A stretch of 64,000 bases of DNA. Source: Pseudomonas peli. Its GTDB lineage: Bacteria > Pseudomonadota > Gammaproteobacteria > Pseudomonadales > Pseudomonadaceae. The stretch covers positions 1,116,001 to 1,180,000 of the forward strand of contig NZ_FMTL01000001.1 of the NCBI RefSeq assembly GCF_900099645.1, given 5' to 3'. Each line of letters begins with the position of its first letter. The stretch's first letter is position 1. The translations under genes were made by a program, and so were the position numbers. Under the pieces are notes generated by a model. It worked only from the letters and a program-made list of their open reading frames with translations, was not told the origin of the DNA and did not search any database. Below are positions 29,000-38,054 of this stretch, one piece after another.

Positions 29000-30087
29000 T
29001 GACTATGCCCATGAATCAAACGTTGCTGGCGCGCGCCAGCGCCAAACTCGGCCCGCAAGCCTCCATGGCCATCGGCCTGCTGGTACTCGCCGTGCTGCTG
29101 GCCATGCCGCTGCTGCACCTGCTGCCGGCGGACAACGCCCTGCATGTCTCGGCCTACAGCCTGACCCTGGTCGGCAAAATCCTCTGCTACTGCATCGTCG
29201 CCCTGGCGCTCGATCTGGTCTGGGGTTACGCCGGCCTGCTGTCGCTCGGCCACGGCCTGTTCTTCGCCCTCGGCGGTTACGCCATGGGCATGTACTTAAT
29301 GCGCGAAGCCGCCGGCGATGGCCTGCCGGCCTTTATGAGCTTCCTCGCCTGGACCGAGTTGCCCTGGTACTGGTACGGCACCAGCAACTTCCTCTGGGCC
29401 CTGTGCCTGGTGGTGTTGGCGCCGGGTTTGCTCGCGCTGGTGTTCGGCTTCTTCGCCTTCCGCTCGCGGATCAAGGGCGTTTACTTCTCGATCATGACCC
29501 AGGCGCTGACCTTTGCCGGCATGTTGCTGTTCTTCCGCAACGAAACCGGCTTTGGCGGCAACAACGGCTTTACCAACTTCCGCACCATTCTCGGCTTCGA
29601 CATCACCTCGGCTCACACCCGCGCAGTGCTGTTCCTCGCCACCGTTGTTCTACTCGTGGCCAGCCTGTACCTGGGCTGGCGGCTTGCGCGTAGCAAGTTC
29701 GGCCGGGTGCTGACGGCGCTGCGTGATGCGGAAAACCGCCTGATGTTCTGCGGTTATGACCCGCGCGGCTACAAGCTGTTTATCTGGGTGCTCAGCGCCG
29801 TGTTGTGCGGCCTGGCCGGCGCGCTCTATGTACCGCAGGTGGGCATCATCAACCCCAGTGAAATGTCGCCGACCAACTCCATCGAGGCGGCCGTGTGGGT
29901 CGCCCTCGGCGGGCGCGGCACGCTGATCGGCCCGTTGCTCGGCGCCGGTTTGGTCAACGGCATGAAGAGCTGGTTTACCGTAGCCTTCCCCGAGTATTGG
30001 CTGTTTGCCTTGGGCTTTCTGTTTATCGTCGTGACCTTGTTCTTACCGAAAGGTGTGATCGGCCTTCTGCGTAGGAAGTCATCATGA
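28999..30087 (+). CDS. urtC: Urea ABC transporter permease UrtC
   Basis: UrtC is the LivM-type second permease, 362 residues with about ten predicted helices. Diagnostic segments are DLVWGYAGLLSLGHGLFFAL, FRSRIKGVYFSIMTQALTF, LRDAENRLMFCGYDP and NPSEMSPTNSIEAAVWVALG. Its ATG overlaps the urtB TGA by one base, so the two are translationally coupled. An in-frame ATG at 29005 is an alternative start. A 145-base spacer unlike the rest of the operon separates it from urtD. Confidence 0.93.
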   Translation: MTMPMNQTLLARASAKLGPQASMAIGLLVLAVLLAMPLLHLLPADNALHVSAYSLTLVGKILCYCIVALALDLVWGYAGLLSLGHGLFFALGGYAMGMYLMREAAGDGLPAFMSFLAWTELPWYWYGTSNFLWALCLVVLAPGLLALVFGFFAFRSRIKGVYFSIMTQALTFAGMLLFFRNETGFGGNNGFTNFRTILGFDITSAHTRAVLFLATVVLLVASLYLGWRLARSKFGRVLTALRDAENRLMFCGYDPRGYKLFIWVLSAVLCGLAGALYVPQVGIINPSEMSPTNSIEAAVWVALGGRGTLIGPLLGAGLVNGMKSWFTVAFPEYWLFALGFLFIVVTLFLPKGVIGLLRRKSS

Positions 30088-30232
30088 GCGCTGCTGCGCA
30101 TTCCATCTGCGGCGTTGCGCGGTGCTCGCTCCTCGCCGTACACATTCGTACTGTCTCGTCGCTGCGCGCCGTGCGCCTTGCAGCTGAAATTGCTCGCGAC
30201 GCGCTCATAACGACTTCCACAGGAGAGCAATG
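30088..30232. repeat. Non-coding spacer with repeat-like character inside urt
   Basis: The other urt genes overlap or lie close together, but these 145 bases carry no gene. They are rich in GCG/CGC motifs (GCGTTGCGCGGTGCTCGCTC, GTCGCTGCGCGCCGTGCGCC). I recall similar text in intergenic repeats of other pseudomonads but cannot verify this. Only the last 12 bases, with AGGAG, clearly serve urtD. Confidence 0.4.
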
Positions 30233-31084
<852 letters not shown>

Positions 31085-31131
31085 CGCCGCGATCACGACC
31101 GTCCAAACTCCACAGAATTGAGAGCCTGAAC

Positions 31132-31830
31132 ATGCTGCAAGTTGAGCAACTGCATCAGTACTACGGCGGCAGCCATATCCTCCGTGGCCTGTCGTTCGAC
31201 GTGAAGGTCGGCGAAGTCACCTGCCTGCTCGGCCGTAATGGCGTGGGCAAGACCACCCTGCTGAAATGCCTGATGGGCCTGATCCCGGCCAAAGAAGGCG
31301 CGGTGAAGTGGGAAGGCCAGCCCATCACCGCCTTCAAGCCGCACCAGCGCGTGCACGCCGGCATTGCCTACGTACCCCAGGGCCGGGAAATCTTCGGCCG
31401 CTTGACCGTGGAAGAAAACCTGCTGATGGGCCTGTCACGTTTTCCCGGCAGCGACGCCAAGGTGGTGCCGGAATTTATCTATGAGCTGTTCCCAGTGCTG
31501 CGCGAGATGAAGCAACGCCGCGGCGGCGACCTTTCCGGCGGCCAGCAGCAACAGCTGGCCATCGGCCGCGCGCTGGCGAGCAAGCCGCGCTTGCTGATCC
31601 TCGATGAACCCACCGAAGGCATCCAGCCCTCAGTGATCAAGGAGATCGGTTTGGTCATCAAAAAGCTCGCCGAACGCGGCGATATGGCCATCCTGCTGGT
31701 CGAGCAGTTCTATGACTTTGCCGCCGAACTGGCCGATCAGTACCTGGTGATGAGCCGTGGCGAAATCGTCCAGCAGGGCCGTGGCGAAACCATGGAAGCC
31801 GACGGCGTGCGCGGACTGGTCGCAATCTGA
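31132..31830 (+). CDS. urtE: Urea ABC transporter ATP-binding protein UrtE
   Basis: UrtE is the second ATPase (LivF type), 232 residues. Walker A is LGRNGVGKTTLLKCLMGL, the signature is GGDLSGGQQQQLAIGRAL, Walker B is LLILDEPTEGIQPS, and the H-loop region reads LLVEQFYDF, with glutamine where histidine is common, as in other LivF proteins. It completes the five-gene transporter and is followed by a small membrane gene and the urease genes. Confidence 0.94.
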   Translation: MLQVEQLHQYYGGSHILRGLSFDVKVGEVTCLLGRNGVGKTTLLKCLMGLIPAKEGAVKWEGQPITAFKPHQRVHAGIAYVPQGREIFGRLTVEENLLMGLSRFPGSDAKVVPEFIYELFPVLREMKQRRGGDLSGGQQQQLAIGRALASKPRLLILDEPTEGIQPSVIKEIGLVIKKLAERGDMAILLVEQFYDFAAELADQYLVMSRGEIVQQGRGETMEADGVRGLVAI

Positions 31831-31893
31831 ATGGCGACGCTGGCCCTTTACTTTGCGCATAATCAGGCTTTCGCCCACGGATTCGAGGCCCCG

Positions 31894-32310
31894 ATGTTTG
31901 CCCTGCGTCACGCTCTGCTCCCGCTCACCGCACTGACGGGTATCGCCCTGCTGATCTGGGCCGGCAGCCAGCCGGACTACTGGATGCTGCGCGCCCTACC
32001 CGCCGGCAACGAACTGCCCTACCCGCTGAAACCAGTGCTGATTTTCTGCGCCATTGCCGTGGCCGAATGCGGCCTGCTGCTGGCGATACTGCGTCCGCGC
32101 TCCTACTGCCGCTCCTGGGGCCGTGCGCTGTGCGCCTGCCTGCTGGCCATCGGTCTGGCGCTGTTCTGGCTGCAAGGCACGCTGCATGCCCCGCCCTACT
32201 ACGGCATGCACCTGCAATGGTGGCTGGTGGTCAGCTTGGGCCTGGTTCTGCTGTGTGTTTACTCCGCCGTGCAAGCTTGGCGTCAACAGCGCAACCGGGT
32301 GAGCGCATGA
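31894..32310 (+). CDS. Small membrane protein of unknown function in the urea operon
   Basis: This 138-residue protein has about four predicted membrane helices (roughly residues 5-22, 38-60, 68-90 and 100-122). It has no motif I recognise. It lies between urtE and ureD, and its stop overlaps the ureD start by four bases (ATGA), which argues strongly for co-expression with urease. A start at 31894 has GAGG five bases upstream; an ATG at 31831 directly after the urtE stop has no ribosome site. PAO1 has a hypothetical gene at the same place (PA4863, from memory). A role in urea or ammonia handling is only inferred. Confidence 0.7.
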   Translation: MFALRHALLPLTALTGIALLIWAGSQPDYWMLRALPAGNELPYPLKPVLIFCAIAVAECGLLLAILRPRSYCRSWGRALCACLLAIGLALFWLQGTLHAPPYYGMHLQWWLVVSLGLVLLCVYSAVQAWRQQRNRVSA

Positions 32311-33140
32311 ACGCTCCCGCCGCAGTCTTCACCCCCAGCTGGCACGCCGAGCTGGCGCTGGGCTATGGCCGCGATGGCGATTGCACGCGGCCGACCTTGC
32401 GCCGGCATAAAGGCCCGCTGCGGGTGCAGAAGCACCTGTACGCCGAAGGCCCCGAGGTGTGCCAACACATCATCGTCCACCCGCCCGGCGGCATCGCTGG
32501 CGGTGATCGCCTGGACATTTCGGCCACGGTCGGCAGCAACGCTTGGGCGCAATTGACCAGTCCCGGCGCAGCCAAGTGGTACCGCGCCGCTGGCCCGGCT
32601 TACCAGAGCCTGAAACTGCGCGTAGAAGCCGGCGCCACCCTGGAATGGCTGCCGCAGGAAACCATCGTCTACGCCGCTGCTCAGGCGGAACTGACCACCG
32701 AGATCGACCTGCACGGCGATGCCAAGCTGCTCTACTGGGACATCGTTGCCCTCGGCCGCCCGGCCAGTGGTGAACGCTTCGACACCGGCCACTTTCAAGC
32801 GCAGCTGAATATCCGCCGCGACGGCCAGCTGCTCTGGCACGAACGCCAGCGCGTCGTGGGTGGCGATGGCCTGCTCGACTCACCCATCGGCCTGGCGGGC
32901 AAACCGGTGTTTGCCACCCTGCTGATCAGCGGTGAAATCGACAGCGACCTGCTGGAGCGCTGCCGCAACCTGAGCACACCGGTGCGCGGCGACCTGACCC
33001 AATTACCCGGCCTGCTGGTGGCCCGCTGCCTGGCCGACGAAGCCTTGCACGCGCGCGCCTGGCTGATTGCCCTCTGGCAGCTGTTGCGCCCGGCCCTGCT
33101 CGGCCGCACCGCAGTGCCCCCACGTATCTGGAGTACCTGA
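32307..33140 (+). CDS. ureD: Urease accessory protein UreD
   Basis: UreD is a scaffold that helps UreF and UreG deliver nickel to the urease active site. At 277 residues it shows the family segments [43 protein letters not shown] and [12 protein letters not shown]. It begins inside the last four bases of the upstream membrane gene and its last base is the first base of ureA. UreE, UreF and UreG are not in the window and must be elsewhere, as I recall for P. aeruginosa. Confidence 0.94.
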
Positions 33141-33442
33141 TGGACCTGACACCGAGAGAAAAAGACAAACTGCTGATCTTCACCGCCGGCCTGGTGGCCG
33201 AGCGGCGCCTGGCCCGTGGGGTAAAGCTCAACTACCCGGAAGCCATGGCCTACATCTCCGCCGCGCTGCTGGAAGGCGCGCGCGACGGCCAAACCGTGGC
33301 CGAGTTGATGCACTACGGCACCACTCTGCTGAGCCGTGATCAGGTGATGGAAGGCATCGCGGAGATGATTCCGGAGATTCAGGTGGAAGCCACCTTCCCC
33401 GACGGCACCAAGTTGGTCACCGTCCATCAGCCGATTGCTTAA
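33140..33442 (+). CDS. ureA: Urease gamma subunit
   Basis: UreA is the small gamma subunit of the nickel enzyme that splits urea to ammonia and carbamate. It has exactly the usual 100 residues: [32 protein letters not shown] and the conserved [18 protein letters not shown] end. It overlaps ureD by one base. An acetyltransferase gene separates it from ureB. Confidence 0.97.
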
Positions 33443-33444
33443 GC

Positions 33445-33939
33445 ATGATGATTCACGACGCTACTGCCGCCGACCTGCCTGCCATCCTGGCCATCTACAA
33501 CGATGCCGTGCAGCACACCACGGCGATCTGGAACGAAACTCTGGTCGACCTAAGCAATCGTCAGGCCTGGCTGAGCGAGCGCACGGCGGCTGGCTTTCCG
33601 GTGCTGGTGGCCCATAGCGACGCGGGCGAGGTGCTCGGCTATGCCAGCTACGGCACCTGGCGCGCCATCGAAGGCTTTCGCCACACCGTGGAACACTCGG
33701 TGTATGTGCGCAGCGACCAACGCGGTCAGGGCCTAGGCCCCTCGCTGATGCACGCCTTGATCGAACGCGCGCAAGCGGCCGGTCTGCACGTGATGGTCGC
33801 AGCCATCGAGAGCGGCAACAGCGCCTCGATCCGCCTGCACGAGCGCCTTGGCTTCGTTACCACCGGCCAGATGTCGCAGGTCGGCCGCAAGTTCGGCCGC
33901 TGGCTGGACCTCACCTTTATGCAATTGACCCTGGAGTGA
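33445..33939 (+). CDS. GNAT acetyltransferase (phosphinothricin/methionine sulfoximine type)
   Basis: This 164-residue GNAT enzyme has the acetyl-CoA site [14 protein letters not shown] and the pita-type segments [37 protein letters not shown] and [20 protein letters not shown]. The family acetylates methionine sulfoximine, methionine sulfone and phosphinothricin, which are glutamine synthetase inhibitors or analogues. The gene lies inside the urease operon, two bases after ureA and seven before ureB. I recall the same in PAO1 (PA4866). A link to glutamine synthetase protection during nitrogen assimilation is inferred. ATG codons at 33445 and 33448 are both possible starts. Confidence 0.88.
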   Translation: MMIHDATAADLPAILAIYNDAVQHTTAIWNETLVDLSNRQAWLSERTAAGFPVLVAHSDAGEVLGYASYGTWRAIEGFRHTVEHSVYVRSDQRGQGLGPSLMHALIERAQAAGLHVMVAAIESGNSASIRLHERLGFVTTGQMSQVGRKFGRWLDLTFMQLTLE

Positions 33940-33946
33940 AGCAGCG

Positions 33947-34252
33947 ATGATCCCCGGCGAATACCAGATTCAGGACGGCGAAATCGAGCTTAATGCCGGC
34001 CGTCGCACGATCAGCCTGAGCGTGGCCAACAGCGGCGACCGGCCCATCCAGGTCGGCTCGCACTACCACTTCTTCGAAACCAATGACGCGCTGACCTTTG
34101 ACCGCAGCGCCGCGCGCGGTATGCGCCTGAATATTCCGGCCGGCACTGCGGTGCGCTTCGAACCCGGGCAGAGCCGCGATGTGGAACTGGTCGATCTGGC
34201 TGGCCATCGCCGCGTATTCGGCTTTGCCGGGCGGGTGATGGGCGACCTCTAA
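33947..34252 (+). CDS. ureB: Urease beta subunit
   Basis: UreB is the beta subunit of urease, 101 residues, with [35 protein letters not shown] and the [11 protein letters not shown] end. It lies seven bases after the GNAT gene, and a 103-base gap filled by an inverted-repeat element separates it from ureC. Confidence 0.96.
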   Translation: MIPGEYQIQDGEIELNAGRRTISLSVANSGDRPIQVGSHYHFFETNDALTFDRSAARGMRLNIPAGTAVRFEPGQSRDVELVDLAGHRRVFGFAGRVMGDL

Positions 34253-34263
34253 TCCACGATTTT

Positions 34264-34340
34264 CGTAGGGTGGAAAACGCTTAAGGCTTTTCCACCCCAG
34301 CAGACTCACGGTGGACAAGCTTCGCGTTGTCCACCCTACG
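34264..34340. repeat. Mosaic palindromic repeat between ureB and ureC
   Basis: Two hairpins sit side by side: GGGTGGAAAA (34268-34277) with TTTTCCACCC (34288-34297), and GGTGGACAA (34310-34318) with TTGTCCACC (34327-34335). The outer ends, CGTAGGGTGG (34264-34273) and CCACCCTACG (34331-34340), are also inverted copies, so the element can fold as a whole or as two arms. The core matches the repeat at 18300. Confidence 0.75.
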
Positions 34341-34355
34341 GACAGGACCCACAGC

Positions 34356-36056
34356 ATGAAAATCTCCCGCCAAGCCTATGCCGATATGTTCGGCCCCACC
34401 GTCGGCGACAAGGTGCGCCTGGCCGATACCGAGCTGTGGATCGAGGTCGAGAAGGACTTCACCACCTACGGTGAAGAAGTGAAATTCGGCGGCGGCAAGG
34501 TGATCCGCGATGGTATGGGCCAGGGGCAGCTATGCGCCGCCGATGTGGTCGACACGCTGATCACCAACGCGCTGATCATCGATCACTGGGGCATCGTCAA
34601 GGCCGACGTCGGCCTCAAGGAGGGACGCATTGCCGCCATCGGCAAGGCCGGTAACCCGGATATTCAACCCGACGTGACCATCGCCATCGGCGCCGGCACC
34701 GAGGTAATCGCCGGTGAAGGCATGATCCTCACCGCCGGCGGCATCGACACGCACATCCACTTTATCTGCCCGCAGCAGATCGAAGAGGCGTTGATGAGCG
34801 GCGTCACCACCATGATTGGCGGCGGCACCGGGCCGGCCACCGGCACCAACGCCACCACCTGCACCTCCGGGCCCTGGCATATGGCGCGCATGCTCCAGGC
34901 CGCTGACGCCTTCCCGATGAACCTGGGTTTTACCGGCAAGGGCAACGCCTCGCTGCCCGAGCCGTTGATCGAACAGGTCAAGGCCGGCGCTATCGGCCTC
35001 AAACTGCATGAAGACTGGGGCACCACCCCGGCGGCGATCGACAACTGCCTTAGCGTGGCTGACCAGTACGACGTGCAGGTGGCGATCCACACCGACACGC
35101 TGAACGAGTCCGGCTTCGTCGAGACCACCCTCGGCGCGTTCAAGGGCCGCACCATCCACACTTACCACACCGAAGGCGCGGGTGGCGGTCATGCACCGGA
35201 CATCATCAAGGCCTGCGGCTTCCCCAATGTGCTGCCGTCCTCGACCAACCCGACCCGGCCGTTCACCCGCAATACCATCGATGAACACCTGGACATGCTG
35301 ATGGTCTGCCATCACCTCGACCCGAGCATCGCCGAGGACGTCGCCTTCGCCGAAAGCCGTATTCGCCGCGAGACCATTGCAGCCGAGGACATACTGCATG
35401 ACCTCGGCGCCTTCAGCATGATCAGCTCCGACAGCCAGGCCATGGGCCGCGTTGGCGAGGTCATCACCCGCACCTGGCAGACCGCCGACAAGATGCACAA
35501 GCAACGCGGCCCGCTGGAAGGCGACGGCCCGGGCAACAGCAACTTCCGGGTCAAACGCTACATCGCCAAGTACACCATCAACCCCGCGATCACCCACGGC
35601 ATCAGCCATGAGGTGGGCTCGATCGAAGTGGGCAAATGGGCCGACCTGGTGCTCTGGCGCCCGGCCTTCTTCGGCGTTAAACCGACGCTGATTCTCAAAG
35701 GCGGGGCGATTGCCGCGAGCCTGATGGGCGACGCCAATGCCTCGATCCCCACACCGCAGCCGGTACATTACCGACCGATGTTCGCCAGCTACGGCGGCAG
35801 CCGCCACGCCACCAGCATCACCTTTATCAGCCAAGCGGCGTTCGAGGCCGGCGTACCCGAACAACTGGGGCTTAAGAAGAAGATCGGCGTGGTCAAAGGC
35901 TGCCGCGAGGTGCAGAAGACCGACCTGATCCACAACGATTACCTGCCGACCATCGAAGTAGATCCACAGAATTATCAGGTCAAGGCCGATGGCCAGCTGC
36001 TCTGGTGCGAGCCGGCGGATGTACTGCCAATGGCGCAGCGTTATTTCCTGTTCTGA
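34356..36056 (+). CDS. ureC: Urease alpha subunit
   Basis: UreC carries the dinickel active site. It has 566 residues, the normal length. Visible ligands and catalytic residues are the HIHF pair, the carbamylated lysine in [12 protein letters not shown] (Lys 216), [24 protein letters not shown], the catalytic histidine loop [13 protein letters not shown] and the aspartate in [11 protein letters not shown]. The ATG at 34356 is the family start ([18 protein letters not shown]). It is the last urease gene here; two long hairpins follow. Confidence 0.97.
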   Translation: MKISRQAYADMFGPTVGDKVRLADTELWIEVEKDFTTYGEEVKFGGGKVIRDGMGQGQLCAADVVDTLITNALIIDHWGIVKADVGLKEGRIAAIGKAGNPDIQPDVTIAIGAGTEVIAGEGMILTAGGIDTHIHFICPQQIEEALMSGVTTMIGGGTGPATGTNATTCTSGPWHMARMLQAADAFPMNLGFTGKGNASLPEPLIEQVKAGAIGLKLHEDWGTTPAAIDNCLSVADQYDVQVAIHTDTLNESGFVETTLGAFKGRTIHTYHTEGAGGGHAPDIIKACGFPNVLPSSTNPTRPFTRNTIDEHLDMLMVCHHLDPSIAEDVAFAESRIRRETIAAEDILHDLGAFSMISSDSQAMGRVGEVITRTWQTADKMHKQRGPLEGDGPGNSNFRVKRYIAKYTINPAITHGISHEVGSIEVGKWADLVLWRPAFFGVKPTLILKGGAIAASLMGDANASIPTPQPVHYRPMFASYGGSRHATSITFISQAAFEAGVPEQLGLKKKIGVVKGCREVQKTDLIHNDYLPTIEVDPQNYQVKADGQLLWCEPADVLPMAQRYFLF

Positions 36057-36077
36057 CACAGACAGAGGCCTGGCTGC

Positions 36078-36173
36078 CGGCAACAGGTTGCCCGATTACC
36101 GGCAAGCTGTTGCCGAACGGCCCGCCTAACGCGCTGAGCGGGAGGGCTTCGTACGCCGCAGAAGCCGCTCAGC
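36078..36173. repeat. Two long hairpins downstream of ureC
   Basis: The first stem is CGGCAACAG (36078-36086) with CTGTTGCCG (36107-36115), extended inside by TTGCC (36088-36092) with GGCAA (36101-36105). The second is GCTGAGC (36133-36139) with GCTCAGC (36167-36173), extended by GGCTTC (36145-36150) with GAAGCC (36161-36166). There is no T-run. They may end the urease transcript or be REP-like. Confidence 0.6.
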
Positions 36174-36245
36174 CCGGCGGATGCAACGATTTGGCGCAGT
36201 TTTTGCTCGGCACAAGGCTCATTTAGCCGGTCGAAAGGAACCGCC

Positions 36246-36686
36246 ATGAGAATTGATGCAGGAGCCACCTACCCAGCCGCCAACCAACGTGCGTCAGCGG
36301 CCAACCAGAACCGAAGCACTGATACGTCCTTCTCGGCGGTGCTGGCCAGCACCGCATCGAGCGCGCCGAAAACCGCACCCGCAGACTTCAGCAGCATGAC
36401 CCGCCAGGATCTGCGCGACTGGACCAACGGCCAAATCCGCAGCGGGCAGATGTCTCTCGATGACAGCCGCGCGTTTATGGCCATGAGCATGAAAATACCG
36501 GTCGCGAGCGGCCTGACAGGCGAGCTGCCCGCGACAAACGACAGCACGCGCTATGACTTTACCCAGAAGGCCCGCGCCGGCATTGAAGGCGCCACGGCGC
36601 GTAACGACGCATCAACATTGAAGATGCTGCAGTCGGCCATGTCGATCATGCAGAGCCAGACTGGCGGCGTGGATATTCGCGCCTGA
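36246..36686 (+). CDS. Small protein of unknown function
   Basis: I do not recognise this 146-residue protein. It has a clear AAAGGAA ribosome site. The N-terminal 50 residues are Ala/Ser/Asn/Gln-rich and probably disordered. A folded segment follows (about 50-85, MTRQDLRDWTNGQIRSGQMS then SLDDSRAFMAMSMKIPV). The C-terminus is helical (about 95-140). There is no signal peptide, membrane segment or cysteine. It stands alone between the urease genes and the convergent ybiI-like gene. The layout would suit a regulatory or exported flexible protein, but that is a guess. Confidence 0.7.
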   Translation: MRIDAGATYPAANQRASAANQNRSTDTSFSAVLASTASSAPKTAPADFSSMTRQDLRDWTNGQIRSGQMSLDDSRAFMAMSMKIPVASGLTGELPATNDSTRYDFTQKARAGIEGATARNDASTLKMLQSAMSIMQSQTGGVDIRA

Positions 36687-36722
36687 CGCTGGCTACGCGG
36701 GCGATGGGCGTTGCGGTGCGCC

Positions 36723-36989
36723 TCAGCGCAGCTGGCTGTCCTTGCTGCCCCGGCGGTTATAGCCGCTGAATCGAGCCTGTTCTTTGTCATGCGCGATCTG
36801 GCAGGCTACGCACAGGTGCACGCCAGGGATGGCGTTGCGCCGCGCCTCGGGAATGGCCGCGGCGCATTCCTCGCAATGGCTCAAGCTTTCGCCGCGCGGC
36901 AGCTGGCTGCGGGCGCGCTGAATGGCGTCCTCGATGCTGCTGTCGATCTGCTCCTGTACCGCACCATCATTTGCCCAGCCACCGGCCAT
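36723..36989 (-). CDS. DksA/TraR-type zinc finger protein (YbiI-like)
   Basis: This 88-residue protein closely matches E. coli YbiI by memory: GWANDGAVQEQIDSSIEDAI, the Cys4 zinc finger CEEC with CVAC, AIPGVHLC, and the C-terminal YNRRGSKDSQLR. It has the DksA zinc-finger fold but lacks the long coiled coil that enters the RNA polymerase secondary channel, so a DksA-like role is unproven. It is convergent with the preceding small gene. Confidence 0.88.
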   Translation of the reverse strand: MAGGWANDGAVQEQIDSSIEDAIQRARSQLPRGESLSHCEECAAAIPEARRNAIPGVHLCVACQIAHDKEQARFSGYNRRGSKDSQLR

Positions 36990-37063
36990 CGCACTTGTCC
37001 TCCGCCGTGTATGCCTCTAGATATGCGCCGCCTGCGGGCAAATCTCAAGCGCACGCGGTCGCC

Positions 37064-37927
37064 TTACTCCTTGACCTCCATAAACTCGCGCGCCCAGACA
37101 ATGTAGTCCTCGGGCTGAGTGTATTTGTGGGTCAGCTCGGTGGCGTTAAGGTCGCACGCATCGACACCGCGCTGCTCACGCAGGCAGTCGTAAGTGGCCT
37201 TGATCGCGGCGAAGTAGGCGGCATGGCCGTTGACCACGATGCGCACACCTAGGCTGGCCAGACGCGCGTTATCACGCAACGACGGGTTGCCGTAAGTCAC
37301 CAGCATCAACGGAACGCTGAGGTGCGCAGCAATCTGCTCCAAGTGAGCAAAATCCTCGACCCCAACCAGGCAGATGGCATCAGCGCCGGCCGCCTGATAG
37401 GCCTGGGTACGGCGAATCACTTCGCTGACATCCAGCACGCCGGCATGGGTGCGAGCGATGATCGCCAGGTCCGGATCAACCCGCGCTTCCAGGGCCGCAC
37501 GGATCTTGCCGACACCTTCGTCGATGCTGATCAGGTCGGTGGACTTACGGCCGAATTGCGCGGGTAGCAGGGTGTCTTCGATGGTCAGCGCGGCAATCCC
37601 CGCGCGCTCCAGTTCCACCACCGTGCGCATTACGTTGAGCGCATTGCCATAGCCGTGGTCAGCATCGGCGATGACCGGTAGGCGGCTGACGCGGCCGATC
37701 CGCGTGGCCTGCTCGACAAACTCGCTGAGGGTGATCAGGGCGAAATCCGGTGCGGCCAGAACTTGTAGTGAAGCTACAGAACCACCCAAAATGCCGACTT
37801 CAAAGCCAAGATCAGCGGCAATTCGAGCGGCCATAGGATCAAATACAGAAGCGGTGTGATAGCAGCTATTCGAAGCAAGAAGCGCACGAAATTGTGCGCG
37901 AAGGTCGTGATGCGAGGCTCTTTGCAT
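37064..37927 (-). CDS. Oxaloacetate decarboxylase, PEP mutase/isocitrate lyase superfamily
   Basis: This 287-residue enzyme belongs to the PEP mutase/isocitrate lyase superfamily and closely matches what I recall of PA4872, characterised as a metal-dependent oxaloacetate decarboxylase. Key segments are [49 protein letters not shown] with metal-site aspartates, [12 protein letters not shown] and the C-terminal [13 protein letters not shown]. The start at 37927 gives the length and opening ([10 protein letters not shown]) I recall for that enzyme; an ATG at 37939 is less likely. Two operator-like palindromes lie 43-83 bases upstream. Confidence 0.88.
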   Translation of the reverse strand: MQRASHHDLRAQFRALLASNSCYHTASVFDPMAARIAADLGFEVGILGGSVASLQVLAAPDFALITLSEFVEQATRIGRVSRLPVIADADHGYGNALNVMRTVVELERAGIAALTIEDTLLPAQFGRKSTDLISIDEGVGKIRAALEARVDPDLAIIARTHAGVLDVSEVIRRTQAYQAAGADAICLVGVEDFAHLEQIAAHLSVPLMLVTYGNPSLRDNARLASLGVRIVVNGHAAYFAAIKATYDCLREQRGVDACDLNATELTHKYTQPEDYIVWAREFMEVKE

Positions 37928-37969
37928 GGGGTGCACCATCGTTCATGGTCAATTCTGAGCGAGTGATTA

Positions 37970-38010
37970 TGTAGCAAAACTACAAAACCCGTCATGTAGT
38001 AAAACTACAT
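37970..38010. promoter_or_regulatory. Two tandem operator-like palindromes upstream of the oxaloacetate decarboxylase gene
   Basis: TGTAG-CAAAA-CTACA (37970-37984) and ATGTAG-TAAAA-CTACAT (37994-38010) have perfect arms, the same A-rich five-base spacer, and centres 25 bases apart. A CATAAT-like -10 reads on the minus strand at about 37966-37971, overlapping the first site. This looks like a two-site operator for an unidentified regulator. Confidence 0.6.
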
Positions 38011-38054
38011 AGTCGACCAGTAACCTTGCACCCTCCTTTCAGTCCACCGTGCCA

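Noticed and set aside
34530..36083. Long minus-strand open frame over ureC
   Set aside because: Antisense shadow of a conserved subunit with no independent support.
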